NCBI GenBank assembly: GCA_965153455.1
Contig: OZ234494.1
Span: 20,212,001-20,276,000, forward strand
Reading direction: 5' to 3'
Length of the DNA stretch: 64,000 nucleotides
Source: Sphagnum compactum
Taxonomy: Eukaryota > Bryophyta > Sphagnopsida > Sphagnales
The position numbers were made by a program, and so were the translations under genes. Under the pieces are notes generated by a model that had not been told where the DNA came from, did no database searches, and was given only the letters and a program-made list of their open reading frames with translations. This document shows, piece after piece, positions 24,458-36,739 of the stretch (within the stretch, counting starts at the first letter, position 1; each line of letters opens with the position of its first letter).

Positions 24458-27176
24458 CTAATATAAACCAATAACTTTCCACCAGATGCCTCCTACAACT
24501 GCCCAAACCAAAATATTCCAAATAGCACAGATTGCACCCAGCCTGAACACATCTTTCAACTCCACATAGCCAGCTGCAATCACACAGAGAAATGAAGCAA
24601 TAAGTCAGTTGACAAGAGGAGGTTTATGAATCCTTACAAACCAGAGATTTACTGCAACACCTAGGAAATATAGTTGTACATCACAAAACGGCTCTCTTTA
24701 TCTTTCATTGATCCTAATCTATACATAGTTATGACCATATGCATGCTAGCTGAAAAGCACCAGCAAATCATGATACACAAAATACAGAGAAAACCAGAAA
24801 CAAGAGAGTAACAAAGAGGAATCACTTACAGCCAAAGTAAACTGCAGCCTGGCCACTGCTGTAATGCGTGAGAGCTCCAAAGAGATTTGTGTTGTAGGCC
24901 AATGTCAATGCTGCCAGTGCAGTTGGAACACCAGCAGCTACATGCATTGCTAAGAAAGCAGAAAACAAGGCACCCACATGCCCTGTTTGACTAGCAAACA
25001 GATAATGGGTTAGGAAATACGTGGCCTGGAGTACACCAAAGGCTGCAGGCCAGCTTAGAGAGAATGAAGCAAGTGATTTGGCAACCCCATCAGACATCCA
25101 GTTTACAAGGCCTAGGTTTGACAGATTTCCAGCCATGCCAACCAAGACTGCAAACCATGTCAGGGTATCCCATGCCGATTTTTCACTGAGGCAGTCATCC
25201 CAGTCTAGCACACCAAGGAGGAGGAGAATGCAGAGTCCCAACATGGCAGCCACAACACTTGCAATTCCCAGCTTCTCTCTGCAAATTTGAAAATGAAGAG
25301 CAAGCTTAATATGGATCTCTTCTAGTTGTAGGAACCACCCAGTGATGAAGATAATACAGAGAGGGACATTCTCAATGGATGAGACATTGCTTGCTCTGGA
25401 GCTGTGGTCACAGAATGCATGTCCATTTCGAATGGTAATTCGAGTGGAGGAGAAGGAAAGGAGAATGTTTTTAAGGAGAAGGTGACAGCAACTGGGTGAT
25501 TACCCTAAAAGACTTGCTGTGGGGGAACATTACAAATACAGAAAGCAGCAGGGGCACCAGAATGAGACAGCAACAAAATAACCAATGACAAATTGTTACA
25601 ACGTCAGATTGTCGGTATCTTACAGGATTTGTTGCTTAGACCAGTGGCTACCATCTTTGCATCATACGAAGGTGGTTGGGTTGGACACTGACACTAACAA
25701 TAGATTTTAGTTGTATGGTATCTTCTAACCATGATAGAAAGGGATAGAGCACGCCGGGTCTTGGCCCTTGGTGAAACAGCAAAAAAAGAGAATGATAGAG
25801 CATTGTGTACCCAAACACCCAGAGAGTGACAGCCAGTAGCATGGTTGAAACCATGGACCATTCATTTTGAGTAATTGGACCCATTGCTTGCAGTTTCTTC
25901 TCGGCTGCAGCAGGAGCCTCTGGTGTCTCCTTGATATCAGGAGGAAAAATCTTGTAGAGCAGAAATGGGGTTGTCATCAAAGCAACAAATGCTGGAACAC
26001 TTGCTGCCTTGAACCAAGACACCCAAGGGTTTGAAATTGATACTCCCAGCTCTTGTGCAAGTTTCAGGCACAGAAGGTTCTGAGCTGCAGCTGTAAGGAA
26101 AAGTGCACTTGAATTCCCAGCTGACTGCAAAAACAGGAACAAACATTATGCATGCATGTCAAGCTCCCACAGCAATCACACTCACAGCCATAAAAGAACG
26201 AAACTGGTCCCCAATGAACTAAACCCTAAACCCTAAATCCCCAATGATACAATGATTGCTAAATACCATAGAAACTTGCCTGAAATTGTGATTGTACAAG
26301 GTAAGCTCCCAGTTTCTTAGAAGATTTATCATTAGGTCGACTGCCGGCTGATAGAGACAAGGATGTGATGATGGGCAGGAACACACCCCCAGCTCTAGCT
26401 GTAGTGCTGGGCATGGCAGGTGCAAGCAAAGCCTCGCTTACAACAAGCCCATAGGAGAGACCCAATGTACTCTTGCCCAGGAGTTTCACGAAGTGGGTGG
26501 CGATCCGATCCCCTAATCCAGTCTTCACAAATCCTCTGGCAAAGAAGAAAGAGATGACGATCAACCATATGACATCGTTGGTGAAGGCACCAAAGGCAGC
26601 AGCGAATGTTAGGGTTTTGGTCACCACAGCCACTGTCAATCCCAGAAACGCCCATGCTCCTACGGGAAGAGGAGACAACACAAGACCTGCGATGGTAGAC
26701 AAAAAAATGGCCAACAACTGCCATGCTTGCGTCGTCACAGATGCCGGCTTCGCAACCAGGTACCTGAGAGCAAGACCTAAACCCACAGACACCACAAAAG
26801 GCAAAGGCTTCACTCCAGCCCAAGGGATAGCACCACCACGACCCTTTCCGCTACTCTCATCGCCGATCGCCGCTACAGAGGCAGCACTAGCACTGATCGG
26901 TGGCACATTTACGATCCTACGACCACTGGAGATCCATGGCGAAGCTCGATCTGGAAAGCTACTGGAGCTCAGTCTAACAACAGACGGCAAAGGGGCAGAG
27001 GAGCGTGAACTTGAAAGGGAGCAATTGGAGAAAGTACGTGGCCATGATAGTTGGCTTCTAGGCAGACGATTACTCTTTGCTAGCTGCAAGGAGATGGAAG
27101 GGTGACGGTGCGTGAGAACTGTATGCGTGAGGCAGGAATGTGCAGCAGCAGCAGCAGCAGCAGCAGCTGCCGCCAT
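24458..27176 (-). CDS. DIT1: Plastid 2-oxoglutarate/malate translocator (DiT1-type), 4 exons
   Basis: Inner-envelope antiporter of the DASS/SLC13-like family exchanging 2-oxoglutarate and malate, linking photorespiratory ammonia assimilation to cytosolic carbon. Exons on the minus strand: 27176-26280, 26124-25811, 25278-24830, 24573-24458; 1776 nt, 591 residues, all phases closing. Residues 1 to ~120 are a Ser/Arg-rich transit peptide opening with a run of 11 Ala encoded by a GCN repeat. Hydrophobic helices follow. Family motifs include AGLVLSPLPVGAWAF, FFFARGFVKTGLGDRIA, GKSTLGLSYGL, MPSTTARAGGVFLP, TAAAQNLLCLKLA, LDWDDCLSEKSAWDTLTWFA, YLFASQTGHVGAL and a C-terminal GGIWWKVIGLY. NSSALFLTAAAQN and YNTNLFGALTHYSSGQA favour DiT1 over the glutamate/malate carrier DiT2, judged from memory. 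Intron 1 begins CAG|GCAAGT, a GC donor. The frame is open upstream to a TTG at 27212; the first ATG was chosen. Confidence 0.93.
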
Positions 27177-27299
27177 CGCACCAGTGGCTTGCACAAGCGA
27201 CCGCAGAGGCAAAGTGCGCGCATGTGAGCGTTGTAGAGTTTCAGTGGCATTGGTATTTTTATTTTTATTTTTTTTTTCAATTTTTTCAATTTATTTATA

Positions 27300-30260
27300 T
27301 ATTTATTTGTAATTAAATTAATTGTTTTTAATTTATTTATAAATTTAGTTTTATTTATTTATTTATGTGTAATTCTATGCTAATTTTTTTGGTGGGGGCG
27401 AAATTTCGCCAAATTTCGACCTAAAAAATATGATTTCGACCTCTAGTTACAAAGGATTTTTCATGAAAAAAAAAGACCCTAATTCGTCAGATTTATTTTG
27501 AAGAAAAAAAAAATTCCAAATCGCGAGATTTTTATGATGAGTTCACTTAAGTAGCCAATAAGAATATAGAAGGATTCTGTTTTTTTTCTACTTTCATATC
27601 TCGTATGTAGCCAAATCTGGCTAAATCATCTTATGGATGATCGCCACTTCAGCTACATCATAAAAGTTGACTAAAATTAATATTAAAAAATAATATTAAA
27701 AAAAACTCTGATTTTACTTTGGTAGCATTTTTTTTAATTAGTTTTTAAATTACTTTAGACACATTCTAAAAACATGTTGCCATTTTAATGCTAAATCCCT
27801 CTTTGGAGCCCAATAGCCAATAATGCAATTGGTTGCTGCCATTGGTATTAGTGTGTGTGTGTGTGTGTGTGTTTTTTTTCTTCTCAAAATTGTGAGGTAG
27901 GTGGGTTGGCTATCATCCAAAAGAGGACTTAGCCAAATTTGGCTACAGGTTGGAAAGGAAATTTTTAAAAAAGTTTAGGAATTGTGGAATTTGTTGGCAG
28001 CATGCTAAAACCTACGGTCTAAATATGGCAAATTCAAAAAACAGATTTTTGTTGAAATATGTATAATTTTTTTTGCAATTTTTTCTTTATTTGTGGTTGA
28101 ATTATGGCAATTCAAAATCTCGAAAAGAAAACTTGATTTTAGCGCTTTTAATTTTTTGATATAGCTTTTTTGGCTCTATATAGCCAGCCAAAAAAAAGGG
28201 CTTGATCCTCCTCCATCATCAACTCTAACAATTTCACTTGTATTTTCAAGCTCTAAATCATTGTGAAAATTTTCGGATTCAAAACAAACACTTACTACAA
28301 AAGCTTTTTGTGTGAACAAAACATTACGAATTTAGGTCACAAATTTCGAAACATTCTCTCAACCAACATAAGAAGAAAAACACATTTGGGTATGAGGGAC
28401 TTGGCAACAAGAACTCAAGAGAGATGGGGCTTCCTAAGGCTAGAGTAACAACCTTAATTTTGAGTCTTTGTTTGTTTTTTGGTTTTTTGGGGTTGAACTT
28501 CCATTTGGAACATCTCTCATTTGAATTGTTGTTGGTTTGAACTTGCCACAAGTTTAGGGTTTACATGATCGATGAGTTGCTTGCTTGTTACAATAGAGGA
28601 AAAATTTTAAAAGAAATGAAAGGAAAAAAGATAAAGAAAAAAAGGTATCATGCTAAGTTAATTGCTAAGCTTCAAATCTTGATGACTTGAAACAAAAGTA
28701 AAAATCATCGCAAGCATGTAAGATATCAAAAGTGGTAGTGAACAAAGGTTTCCAAGGCGTGAAAGTGGAGATGTGGTCAACCTCACGAGGATTGTGTAAT
28801 ATACAATTGTGAAAGTTTGCATTTTTTGATGTGTAACAGATATTCATTGCAAGAGGAAAGTGATTATTACTAAACCTATTATCTTTCCATATTTGAGATA
28901 TTATTAGCACAAATATGTTAAGAAATCGTCACCACCTTGTTTAGGCAAAGAATCGAAGATTTTTATTTTAGTGGGAGAATTCAACTCATGAATGTTTATT
29001 TCAATAGTTCATTTCTTTTGTTGGAATTTGGGGCTTCATTTGAAACCCACAAAACCATGTGTACAAAATTGTTTGAAACATCATACTACACATTTGAGAT
29101 CAATAACAACGATGTCTTCTTAGGATGTGAATCACATTATTTGGTCCTCCAATTTTAGGAATGTTCATTGATGCTATTGTGAGTTCATTTTGGGAAATTT
29201 CATGGGAAAATTTGTTGCTTGAACTATTGTTGGTTTGGAAAGAACTATCTATTTTGGTGCATTGGTGTTCAAACGAAAGTAAACTTCATGAACAAAAATG
29301 ACAATATGGATTAAATTGATAACATGGATGATGCAATGTATCACATGAATGAAATGATATTCATGGATAAAATTATCATGATCCATATTGTTGAATTTCA
29401 TCCACGTGGGCAACATTCTTTGTTTAGTGAATTCCATCCATGAAGCTATATGATTGATTATATTTGTGTTGTTAATATGTTTCACCAATGTCATCACATG
29501 GTCATGTTTTTCCCTGTCATTAATGATTTTTGTGTTGTCAATGTCATCCATATTACCAAAAATTTCATCAATGTATTTCAATGTAATCTATGTCATTAAT
29601 ATCACCCATATTGTATTCCAACAATGTGGTCCACTTTCATGTAAAATTGAAGCAAGAGTGGGAAATCATGGCTTGCAATGATTTGGACATCATAACATCA
29701 AAACTAGTTTTTTCTTGTTTAGTGAAGGGGGAAGGAAGAAGAAGCAAAAAGGGGTTGAATTTTTGGGATTTTGATGTTTTCAATTTGTTCCCATGAAGCT
29801 CCAATCAAGGTATCAATGTGTTCACATCAAATTCCCTATTGTGTTATGCTCATTGTTCCCAATGCATTTTCAAATTGCTCTCCAAGTTCCCAATATGTTC
29901 CCAATAGCACCACATTTTATGTTACGACCTTGCCCAAAGTTAAACTCTCATAACCATATATGTGAGCCAAAGCGAAGCATTTTTCTAATTATATTTTGGG
30001 AGTGCAAACTTCTATTCGGGAAATGTCCAAATTTTCAAAAAAAAGATTGTGATGGGCAAATGAAGCTAGTTCATTGCAAAGGAAAAAATCAACTTTGGGA
30101 TGCACCTACAACTAATCAATAGATTTAATTTAAGAAGGGTTTGATCTTTGGGAACATCAAACACACAAAAATTTATTAAGAAAAATAATAGTCATTTTAA
30201 AGTTTTGGGCAAGTTTTGGTCCAACTTTTAGTTGTAAGCTCAACCTTTAACTAAAACTTA
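27300..30260. other. AT-rich spacer with simple repeats
   Basis: Lies upstream of the DiT1-like gene. It contains a TATT-rich tract (27270-27365), a 14-bp perfect palindrome GGCGAAATTTCGCC near 27399, a (TG)n run near 27851-27871 and a low-complexity ATGAT/TCAT-rich stretch at 29.25-29.62 kb. A segment at ~29850-29990 recurs at ~43700-43850. No gene recognised. Confidence 0.55.
29850..29990. repeat. Dispersed repeat, copy A (see 43700-43850)
   Basis: The order CCAAGTT, CAATATGTTC, CAATAGCACCACATTT, TTGCCCA-AAGTT and a GTGAGC-AA end is shared with 43700-43850 in the same orientation. Its nature is unknown. Confidence 0.55.
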
Positions 30261-30339
30261 AACTTGAAGTGGACATGGATGAAGTTAGTTGCATGGTTCA
30301 CTTCAAGTTTTTGATTTTCATAGTTCTTGATCCTTGTGC

Positions 30340-30860
30340 CTCATATGCAAAATTTGATTTTGAAGTTGATGATGGCAACGAAGACAACAATTTGGACATC
30401 TCACAAGATCAAGATGAAAAGGAAATAGAAAATGATGAAGAAAGCACAAAAAATGAAGATGAGGATGATGAAGAAGATATCAAAGATGATGAAAATGATG
30501 ACCAAAAGTCAAGATTAGTGCAACAAGGAAAACAAAATTGTGAGATTCAGCCATCTTGTGTCGTTGTTTGCTCCATGAGACAAAGATCATCACATTTGGT
30601 CTTGTGTCAAGTGAACAATTAAATGGAGGGATGAAAAAAAACTTAATGTGCAATGTGTTTTAGTGGAGTGGGAAATGTAATGCATACCTATTTGCAATTT
30701 AGTAATGCATTGTATGTTTTCTAATGTTATACTTGTTTTTCTCTACACCATGAGTCCATTTTGATGATTTGTGCAATAAATTTGTACAATTTTGGTGGGG
30801 GACTATGGATGATTGTAACAAAGGTACCAAGGATTCCAAAGTTGTAAACATTGTTTTGTC
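30340..30860 (+). repeat. Acidic-motif dispersed repeat, copy 1
   Basis: Inside an open frame (30269-30622) this copy encodes FEVDDGNEDNNLDISQDQDE followed by a Glu/Asp-rich tail. Copies of the same motif occur at 33210-33310 (minus) and 36640-36735 (plus), with a weaker one at 32290-32390. The flank at 30735-30835 (TACACCAT, GATGATTTGTG, AATAAAT, GACTAT, ACAA-GGTACCAA) is similar to 36010-36095. No intact gene or known domain; it looks like an element remnant. Confidence 0.55.
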
Positions 30861-30899
30861 CACCAAAATGCATTGCACACTAGGTTTTTCTTAATCCCT

Positions 30900-32200
30900 C
30901 CATCTAATTATTCATTTGGGGAAAACTAGCACATTTATTTTGACATTAGTTCACAATTAATTTGAACTAGTTTTTTATATTAAGGTGTAGTAACATTACT
31001 ATTTTGTAGTCTCTTCTTGATGTTGCCTAGTATTGATGTTAGTGTAAGTTTATTAGTTAAAATCTTTTCATCTTTTTTCTTCTAATTTCAAAATGTAAAA
31101 ATGATTATAATTTCAAAATGGGACAAAACAAACTCTTTTGGGGTTGGTTGTTATTTGTAGTAAGTTTTGGAAATAACTTTTGAGTACGAAAGCGTAAATA
31201 ACGTAGTCGGTGGAAATATGTGGTAGAACTAATAATACCATTTAATTAAGTAAATGTTTGAAAGAAATCATGGATTATTCCTTGAGGTGTTTTGTAAATC
31301 TCATGGACCTAATAATTTTTCAATACACATTAGGTTAGGGTTTTTAGGTATGAAAACACATAAAACATAAAAAAATAAGTTGTTGAATTGCCTACTTTCA
31401 AGTAGAACTACCATCCATAAATTCATAAAACTAAAACCCTTGAAGAGTAGAACAAATGCTATAAAAAAAAGTTGTTTTGTGTATGTTCAACTTTGCTTTA
31501 GGTTGTATTATAAGGCGCAACTTACATTCATCATTGCGAACATATGTCCATTGTTGATGTTGTTTTGCATGGTTACAGTTACCATTTAATGACCATCAAA
31601 TGAAATCAAGGAAATATATATGTATATGGGTCACAACCTTTCATTGAACACCTTAACGTTTCCTTACAAAAACATCTTATTTTTATTTTCTAGTCTTCTT
31701 AAACTTCAAAAAATGACAAGAAGATTAAACATTCCACACAAAAATGAGAATGAGAACCAACAAGGTTCTTCCCATTTCATAAGCCACATGGCACTTCATA
31801 CCCTCTTAAATATTCTCATCTTATCAAAATTTCATGCACCAATCCCTAATTAATGACAAACTAGTTGCTTGTTACCTTATCTTTAGAGGTTAATTAATTT
31901 TAATAACTTCATCCCCTAGCAAATGGGAGATGATAAGTTTCAACTTACCACTACTAATTAAAAAAATACTAGGATGCCCATTAGGTTAACTAAACTAAGA
32001 TATTGTTTCACTAACATTTTTTTCCCTTATCATTCCATTTCAAAATTAACTTTTGATTTTCTGATCATTGAGGTAATTATGTGATGGTAATTACAACCAA
32101 TGAATAATGTCCCCTAAAAATCTAACTACAAAGAAGATTAATCAAAAATAGAAGGGAAAACTACATTATGAATATAAAAAGGGAAAATACAAACTTTTTT
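30900..32200. other. AT-rich spacer, nothing recognised
   Basis: No gene or clear repeat apart from A/T runs. Open frames here (31380-31589, 31620-31853) lack family signatures. Confidence 0.5.
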
Positions 32201-32400
32201 TTGAGTATCATTAAATTCCATGTCAAAATTTTCATTATCACATGAGTCTTCTTTGTCATGCTAATCTTGATTTTGATCATTGTTTTCATTCTTCATTAAG
32301 ATTGAGATGATGAAGATGATAAAGATAAAGAAGATGATGAAGATGAAGAAAACGTCAAAGACAAAGATGAAAACAATTTACAAATCAAAACAAAACAATG
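32200..32400. repeat. Weak acidic-motif repeat copy / GAT-rich tract
   Basis: The plus strand at about 32300-32390 encodes a run of Asp/Glu/Lys codons, DDEDDKDKEDDEDEENVKDK, resembling the tail of the copy at 30.4 kb. It is purine-rich low complexity, so homology is uncertain. Confidence 0.35.
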
Positions 32401-33199
32401 GTCAAAATTCCAAAAATCATTCATGAATAGAAATGGTTCATAAAAAGGTTGAAGATGGTTGTTCAAAAGTGCAAACATGATGTAATGCTAAAAAGGTGGT
32501 TGAATCTAAGGGACCTAGTTCCATGGAAGGGAAATAAACATCTCTTGTAATAAAGCTTTTACTTACTTTTGTAACACCATACAATGATGGATTTTCTTTT
32601 ACAATGCACCTTGCATTTGCTTATATGATTTTATGAATTTTTTGTAAATAAAATAAATGTAATATCAGCACTTGTTCATCACATGAATTTTTTTGGTCAT
32701 ACCAATCTTGTAATTTAAAAAATTACACTATTACAAAAAATCTCCATGTAACATCTTTTTGTTGGTTGTAATGACCTTAACATAAATAGTGCCTTACAAC
32801 CTATTAAGTAATTTATAAACGAAAGCAACAAGTTTCATACATAGGCATCCCATTGGGAAAATCAAGAATCATCAAAGGTGAAAAGTGACGACTCATACCA
32901 AAAAATTGATTATTTGTCCAAAGAAATGTGTGTGAATGTTGTTTAGACATTACTTTGTTTTGATTTTAGTTCTTCTTCCTAAAATGTGTGTGACCTTCAC
33001 TTCTTATGTTATATTGGAGTAAGAAATAATGATAGGAAACATTACAAAGATTGGGACATAAAAAGGCGATGAGAAAATTACATTTCATTTCTTTTCACAC
33101 CCTTGATTTCAAGCATTATTGTTTTGCAACCTCTTTTTAATGACATATGGCTTTTTGCATTGCATGATGAACTTAGAACATTGACTTTCATCATTATCT

Positions 33200-33330
33200 T
33201 TGTCATCTTCATTGCCTTCCTTCATTTCCTCTTCGTCTTTATATTGTGAAACATCCAAATTCTCATCCTCATTGCCATTATCAACTTGGAGGTCTATTTT
33301 GTTATGAAAAAAGGGTGTTTTGCAACTAGC
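33200..33330 (-). repeat. Acidic-motif dispersed repeat, copy 2
   Basis: The minus strand encodes LQVDNGNEDENLDVSQYKDE followed by an acidic tail, in the same order as the copies at 30.36 kb and 36.65 kb. The flanks hold many AACTCATT/GTTGCAA words. Confidence 0.55.
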
Positions 33331-33764
33331 CTTGCAACTAAATTTTTGAGTTGCAAAGGACACTTGCAACTCATTGTATTTATATGTTATGAATGCTAAC
33401 AGACAAATTGCATGAGTTGCAAAGTTACAACTCATTATATTATACAGTGTAATTCATTTCAACTCATTGCGACTCAATTTTAACTTAATCAAACAACTCA
33501 TTTTCAACCATTATTCAACTCCATTATAACTACATCCATGATGTCATGTCAACGTCATTAATTGTCATCCATTTATTAAAATTTAACATCTGGCATTATG
33601 AAGATTTTTGGACATTAAAAAAATTTGAAATATTGATCTGCATTGTCCATTATGATTGTTAGTGACGGTTCAAGATTGTGACATGTGGCACAATAAAAAA
33701 TTTGCCACATAGCATATTAATTATATTTTGAAAAAAAAATTAAATAAAATATTGATTTTAGTAG

Positions 33765-33892
33765 CTAGGTAGGTTGGTAGGTCTTAAAACCTATATACCT
33801 ACGTGTTTACCTAGGACCTACCTACCTACCTACATAGGTAAGTAGAAAAGTAGGACCTACTTACTTACCTAGGTAGGTAAGTAGGTAAGAAA
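33765..33892. repeat. GTAG/CTAC tetranucleotide palindromic tract
   Basis: Runs of GTAG-type and CTAC-type tetranucleotides alternate, so the block can fold back on itself (TACCTAGG... against CCTAGGTA). It is a simple-sequence repeat. Confidence 0.8.
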
Positions 33893-33899
33893 ACATGAA

Positions 33900-36630
33900 A
33901 TTATATGCATTAAAGAATAGCTCTGAAATTTTGTTTTTTATTTTATGTTTTGCCTTTGGGTTAAACTTTTTTCAATTCATCCCAAAATGGCACATGTATT
34001 TTAATGTGATAACATGGGATTCGAGACAAAACATATGGGTTAAATCTTTTAGTTGTTCATTAGTTGCAATTGAGTTGCAACTATAATATGTAAGTGTTCA
34101 AAGCATGCCAAATCCAAGGGGAGGGCTCCATTGTTTTTGGTGTTTAAACAAAACTTGAACCCCTCCTATTGGCGCACCTAATGCATTGAAAATCGTCAAA
34201 AACGAAATAAAATTGAAAAAATTATGGTCCCTCTAACTAGAGGGGGTCAATAACTCAAAAAAACAAACCACCAAATGCTACAAAGGCTGGTTCCCAAACA
34301 CCCACAAAAATCTTTGTATGTTGCTCTATTGTTGTTAAAGTTCAAAGATGATTTGTAGAACTTCATGTGGTAGTCCTATAACACTTTAATTTTTTTTAAA
34401 TGAACAAGAAATAAGAAAGTTATGAGGTTTGAAAGTAGGAGGGGTCTAAAGAAACAAAATGTGTATAGTATATAGGGGATTGGGGGAAGAGGAAAAAAAA
34501 ATATTCAATTCTATTTATTTATTTTTTTTCTCCAGTTTTTTACCCTCCCCCCCCCTAATTTTTTTGATATTCCAAAGGAATGAATTTTTCGATAAAAGTT
34601 TGGTTGTAAATTGGAAAACTTATTTCTCTTCTTGTTTTTTTTCATTATTCATTTTCCTTTGCATTTCAAAGATGATTTTTAAAACTTGAGGTAGTGCTCC
34701 CATAACATTTTAAATCACTTAAAATGAAACACTTATGATGAAGATATAAATAAATGATGAATATGTATCCTTATTAAATTATAAGTAGTTGTATTATAAT
34801 CATAACATAGTTGAATAGTAATACTTTAGTAGTGGTGCACTAGTGGCCATACTAGGGTATCAATGGGAATCATAATTGAAAATTAGTTGCAAATGTATCC
34901 CATAATGAGTGATGGAGTTGTGAACATGTGGCACGATCACATGTATGTACATTGTACGTTAGTTGCAACATAGTTGTTGTTTTAATGACACATTTATAAT
35001 AGTTCTAAAATAGTTGCCACATGAAATTATAATGTAATTCTTGAAAAAGTCAAACATGGTTGATTACATATGTATGTACAATGTGTATAAATTACCATTT
35101 AAAAGACCCATTTTCAACTCACTTACAACTATAATACAAATAATTGATTTTCTAACGTAGTATTTTATTTATTAATACAACATATTTTTAAAGGGATAGT
35201 TGCACATTAGTTGTAATACCCAAGGGTTAGTTGCATAACAATTTTTTTAAGTTTTAGTTGCAAGGTAGTGTGGTTTCGATGGACATGATTTTTCATAGTG
35301 TTTTGGCATTTTCAAGGCTACAAAAAAATAGTGTTAGTGTACTTTACTACAAGGAATTTGTTTAAATTTATCATGAATTGGTTCCAATCAATTTCTAAGA
35401 TGTCGAGTTAATGTTTTTGTGAAACCCATCATTAATTTGAAATTTTAAAATATTGAATTATTTTGCCCCCAATTAAGGTTGCAATTTCAAGGTCAAGGAA
35501 TCCCCTTCATTAGACCAATTTTGATTTTATCATCCCAAATCAATTGGATAGGGTCAATCCTTAAAATGTCCAACCCCTCCTACATTGGTTATGGTTCTTG
35601 TGGTTCTTCATGTCTTTGACACTAATTGTTTGTTTGGGAAAAACATGTTTGTGTATTTTGACCTTGATTGACATCTTAAGGATGGATGTTTAACATTTTG
35701 ATTTTGTAATACTTATGGGCATTTGTAGCAATGGCATTAAGAAAGCCAAAATTATATACATTGATTCATGAGTCTTATTTTTTGCAGGAAAACATTGTGA
35801 TTTGGCATTGCACATGTTCAATTCAACATTGCACATGCAAGTGGCATTCATTCAAGATCTTGATAAATTTGAACCAATTCCTTGTACTAATGTTCGTAAC
35901 ACTATTGTGTTTTTGTCATCTCCATCAGCCTCAACTATGTGAATTCAATCTAAATGTTGTTTTTTCTAAAACTTAAATTTTCTTCTAAAATGTATGTGAA
36001 TTGTTTTTCCCTACACCATCAATTTCTTTTGTTGATTTGTGGAATAAATGCGTGTATTTTTTGTGCAAGACTATAGTTGATTACAACAATGGCACCAATG
36101 AGCAAAAATTTGTGGAATTTTTTGGGTGAATTTTTTCCAAAATTTTGAGAACATGGGATATCCAAACTCTTCATCCTAAAGGCCATTAAAAAGCATATTC
36201 CCAATCTCAAAAAATTTGGACTTGTCAAATTCAAGTTGAATAATGAACAAGAAGCCAAAGATTTATTCACTTGAATGTAAATGACATGTGGAATTTTTTT
36301 TAATAATAATATATTTGGTGATGTTGGATGTCAACTAGTTAAATCCTCCCCATATTGGTAGGAAGCTTGCAACCTCAATTGGTTTGTATTGTTCTGTAAA
36401 AGAAAGTTGAGTACATAATCATTCTAAAAACTTCCCACCAAACACAATCCTTCTTTAACAAGAATATATTTTTCCCGGATGTCATGCTAATTTTTTTACA
36501 AAATGCATCTTTATTTGAAATTAACAAATTGAACCATTTTACATTGAAATTGTGAGTTGTGGTCCAAACAAGATATCACACCCTTACAAATGCATTACGA
36601 AACAAACTTGTTGAAGATAATGAATCCCAT
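33900..36630. other. AT-rich spacer with recurrent TTAGTTGCA words
   Basis: No gene recognised. The word AGTTGCA or its variants occurs many times between 34.06 and 35.27 kb. The block at about 35960-36095 resembles the flank of the acidic repeat at 30.7-30.85 kb. A C homopolymer lies at about 34546-34555. Confidence 0.45.
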
Positions 36631-36639
36631 AACAAAAAA

Positions 36640-36735
36640 TGATTCCAAAGTTGACAATGGCAACAATGACAACAATGACAACAAATTGGAAATATCAAAA
36701 GATAAAAAAGAAAAAGAATCAAAGAAAATTTATTA
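36640..36735 (+). repeat. Acidic-motif dispersed repeat, copy 3
   Basis: Encodes SKVDNGNNDNNDNNKLEISK followed by a Lys/Glu tail, similar in DNA and peptide order to the copies at 30.36 kb and 33.29 kb. An ACAATGACA triplet expansion sits inside the motif. Confidence 0.5.
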
Positions 36736-36739
36736 AAGA

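Noticed and set aside
29249-29581. 110-codon minus-strand frame
   Set aside because: His/Ile/Met-rich translation of an ATGAT-rich low-complexity stretch.
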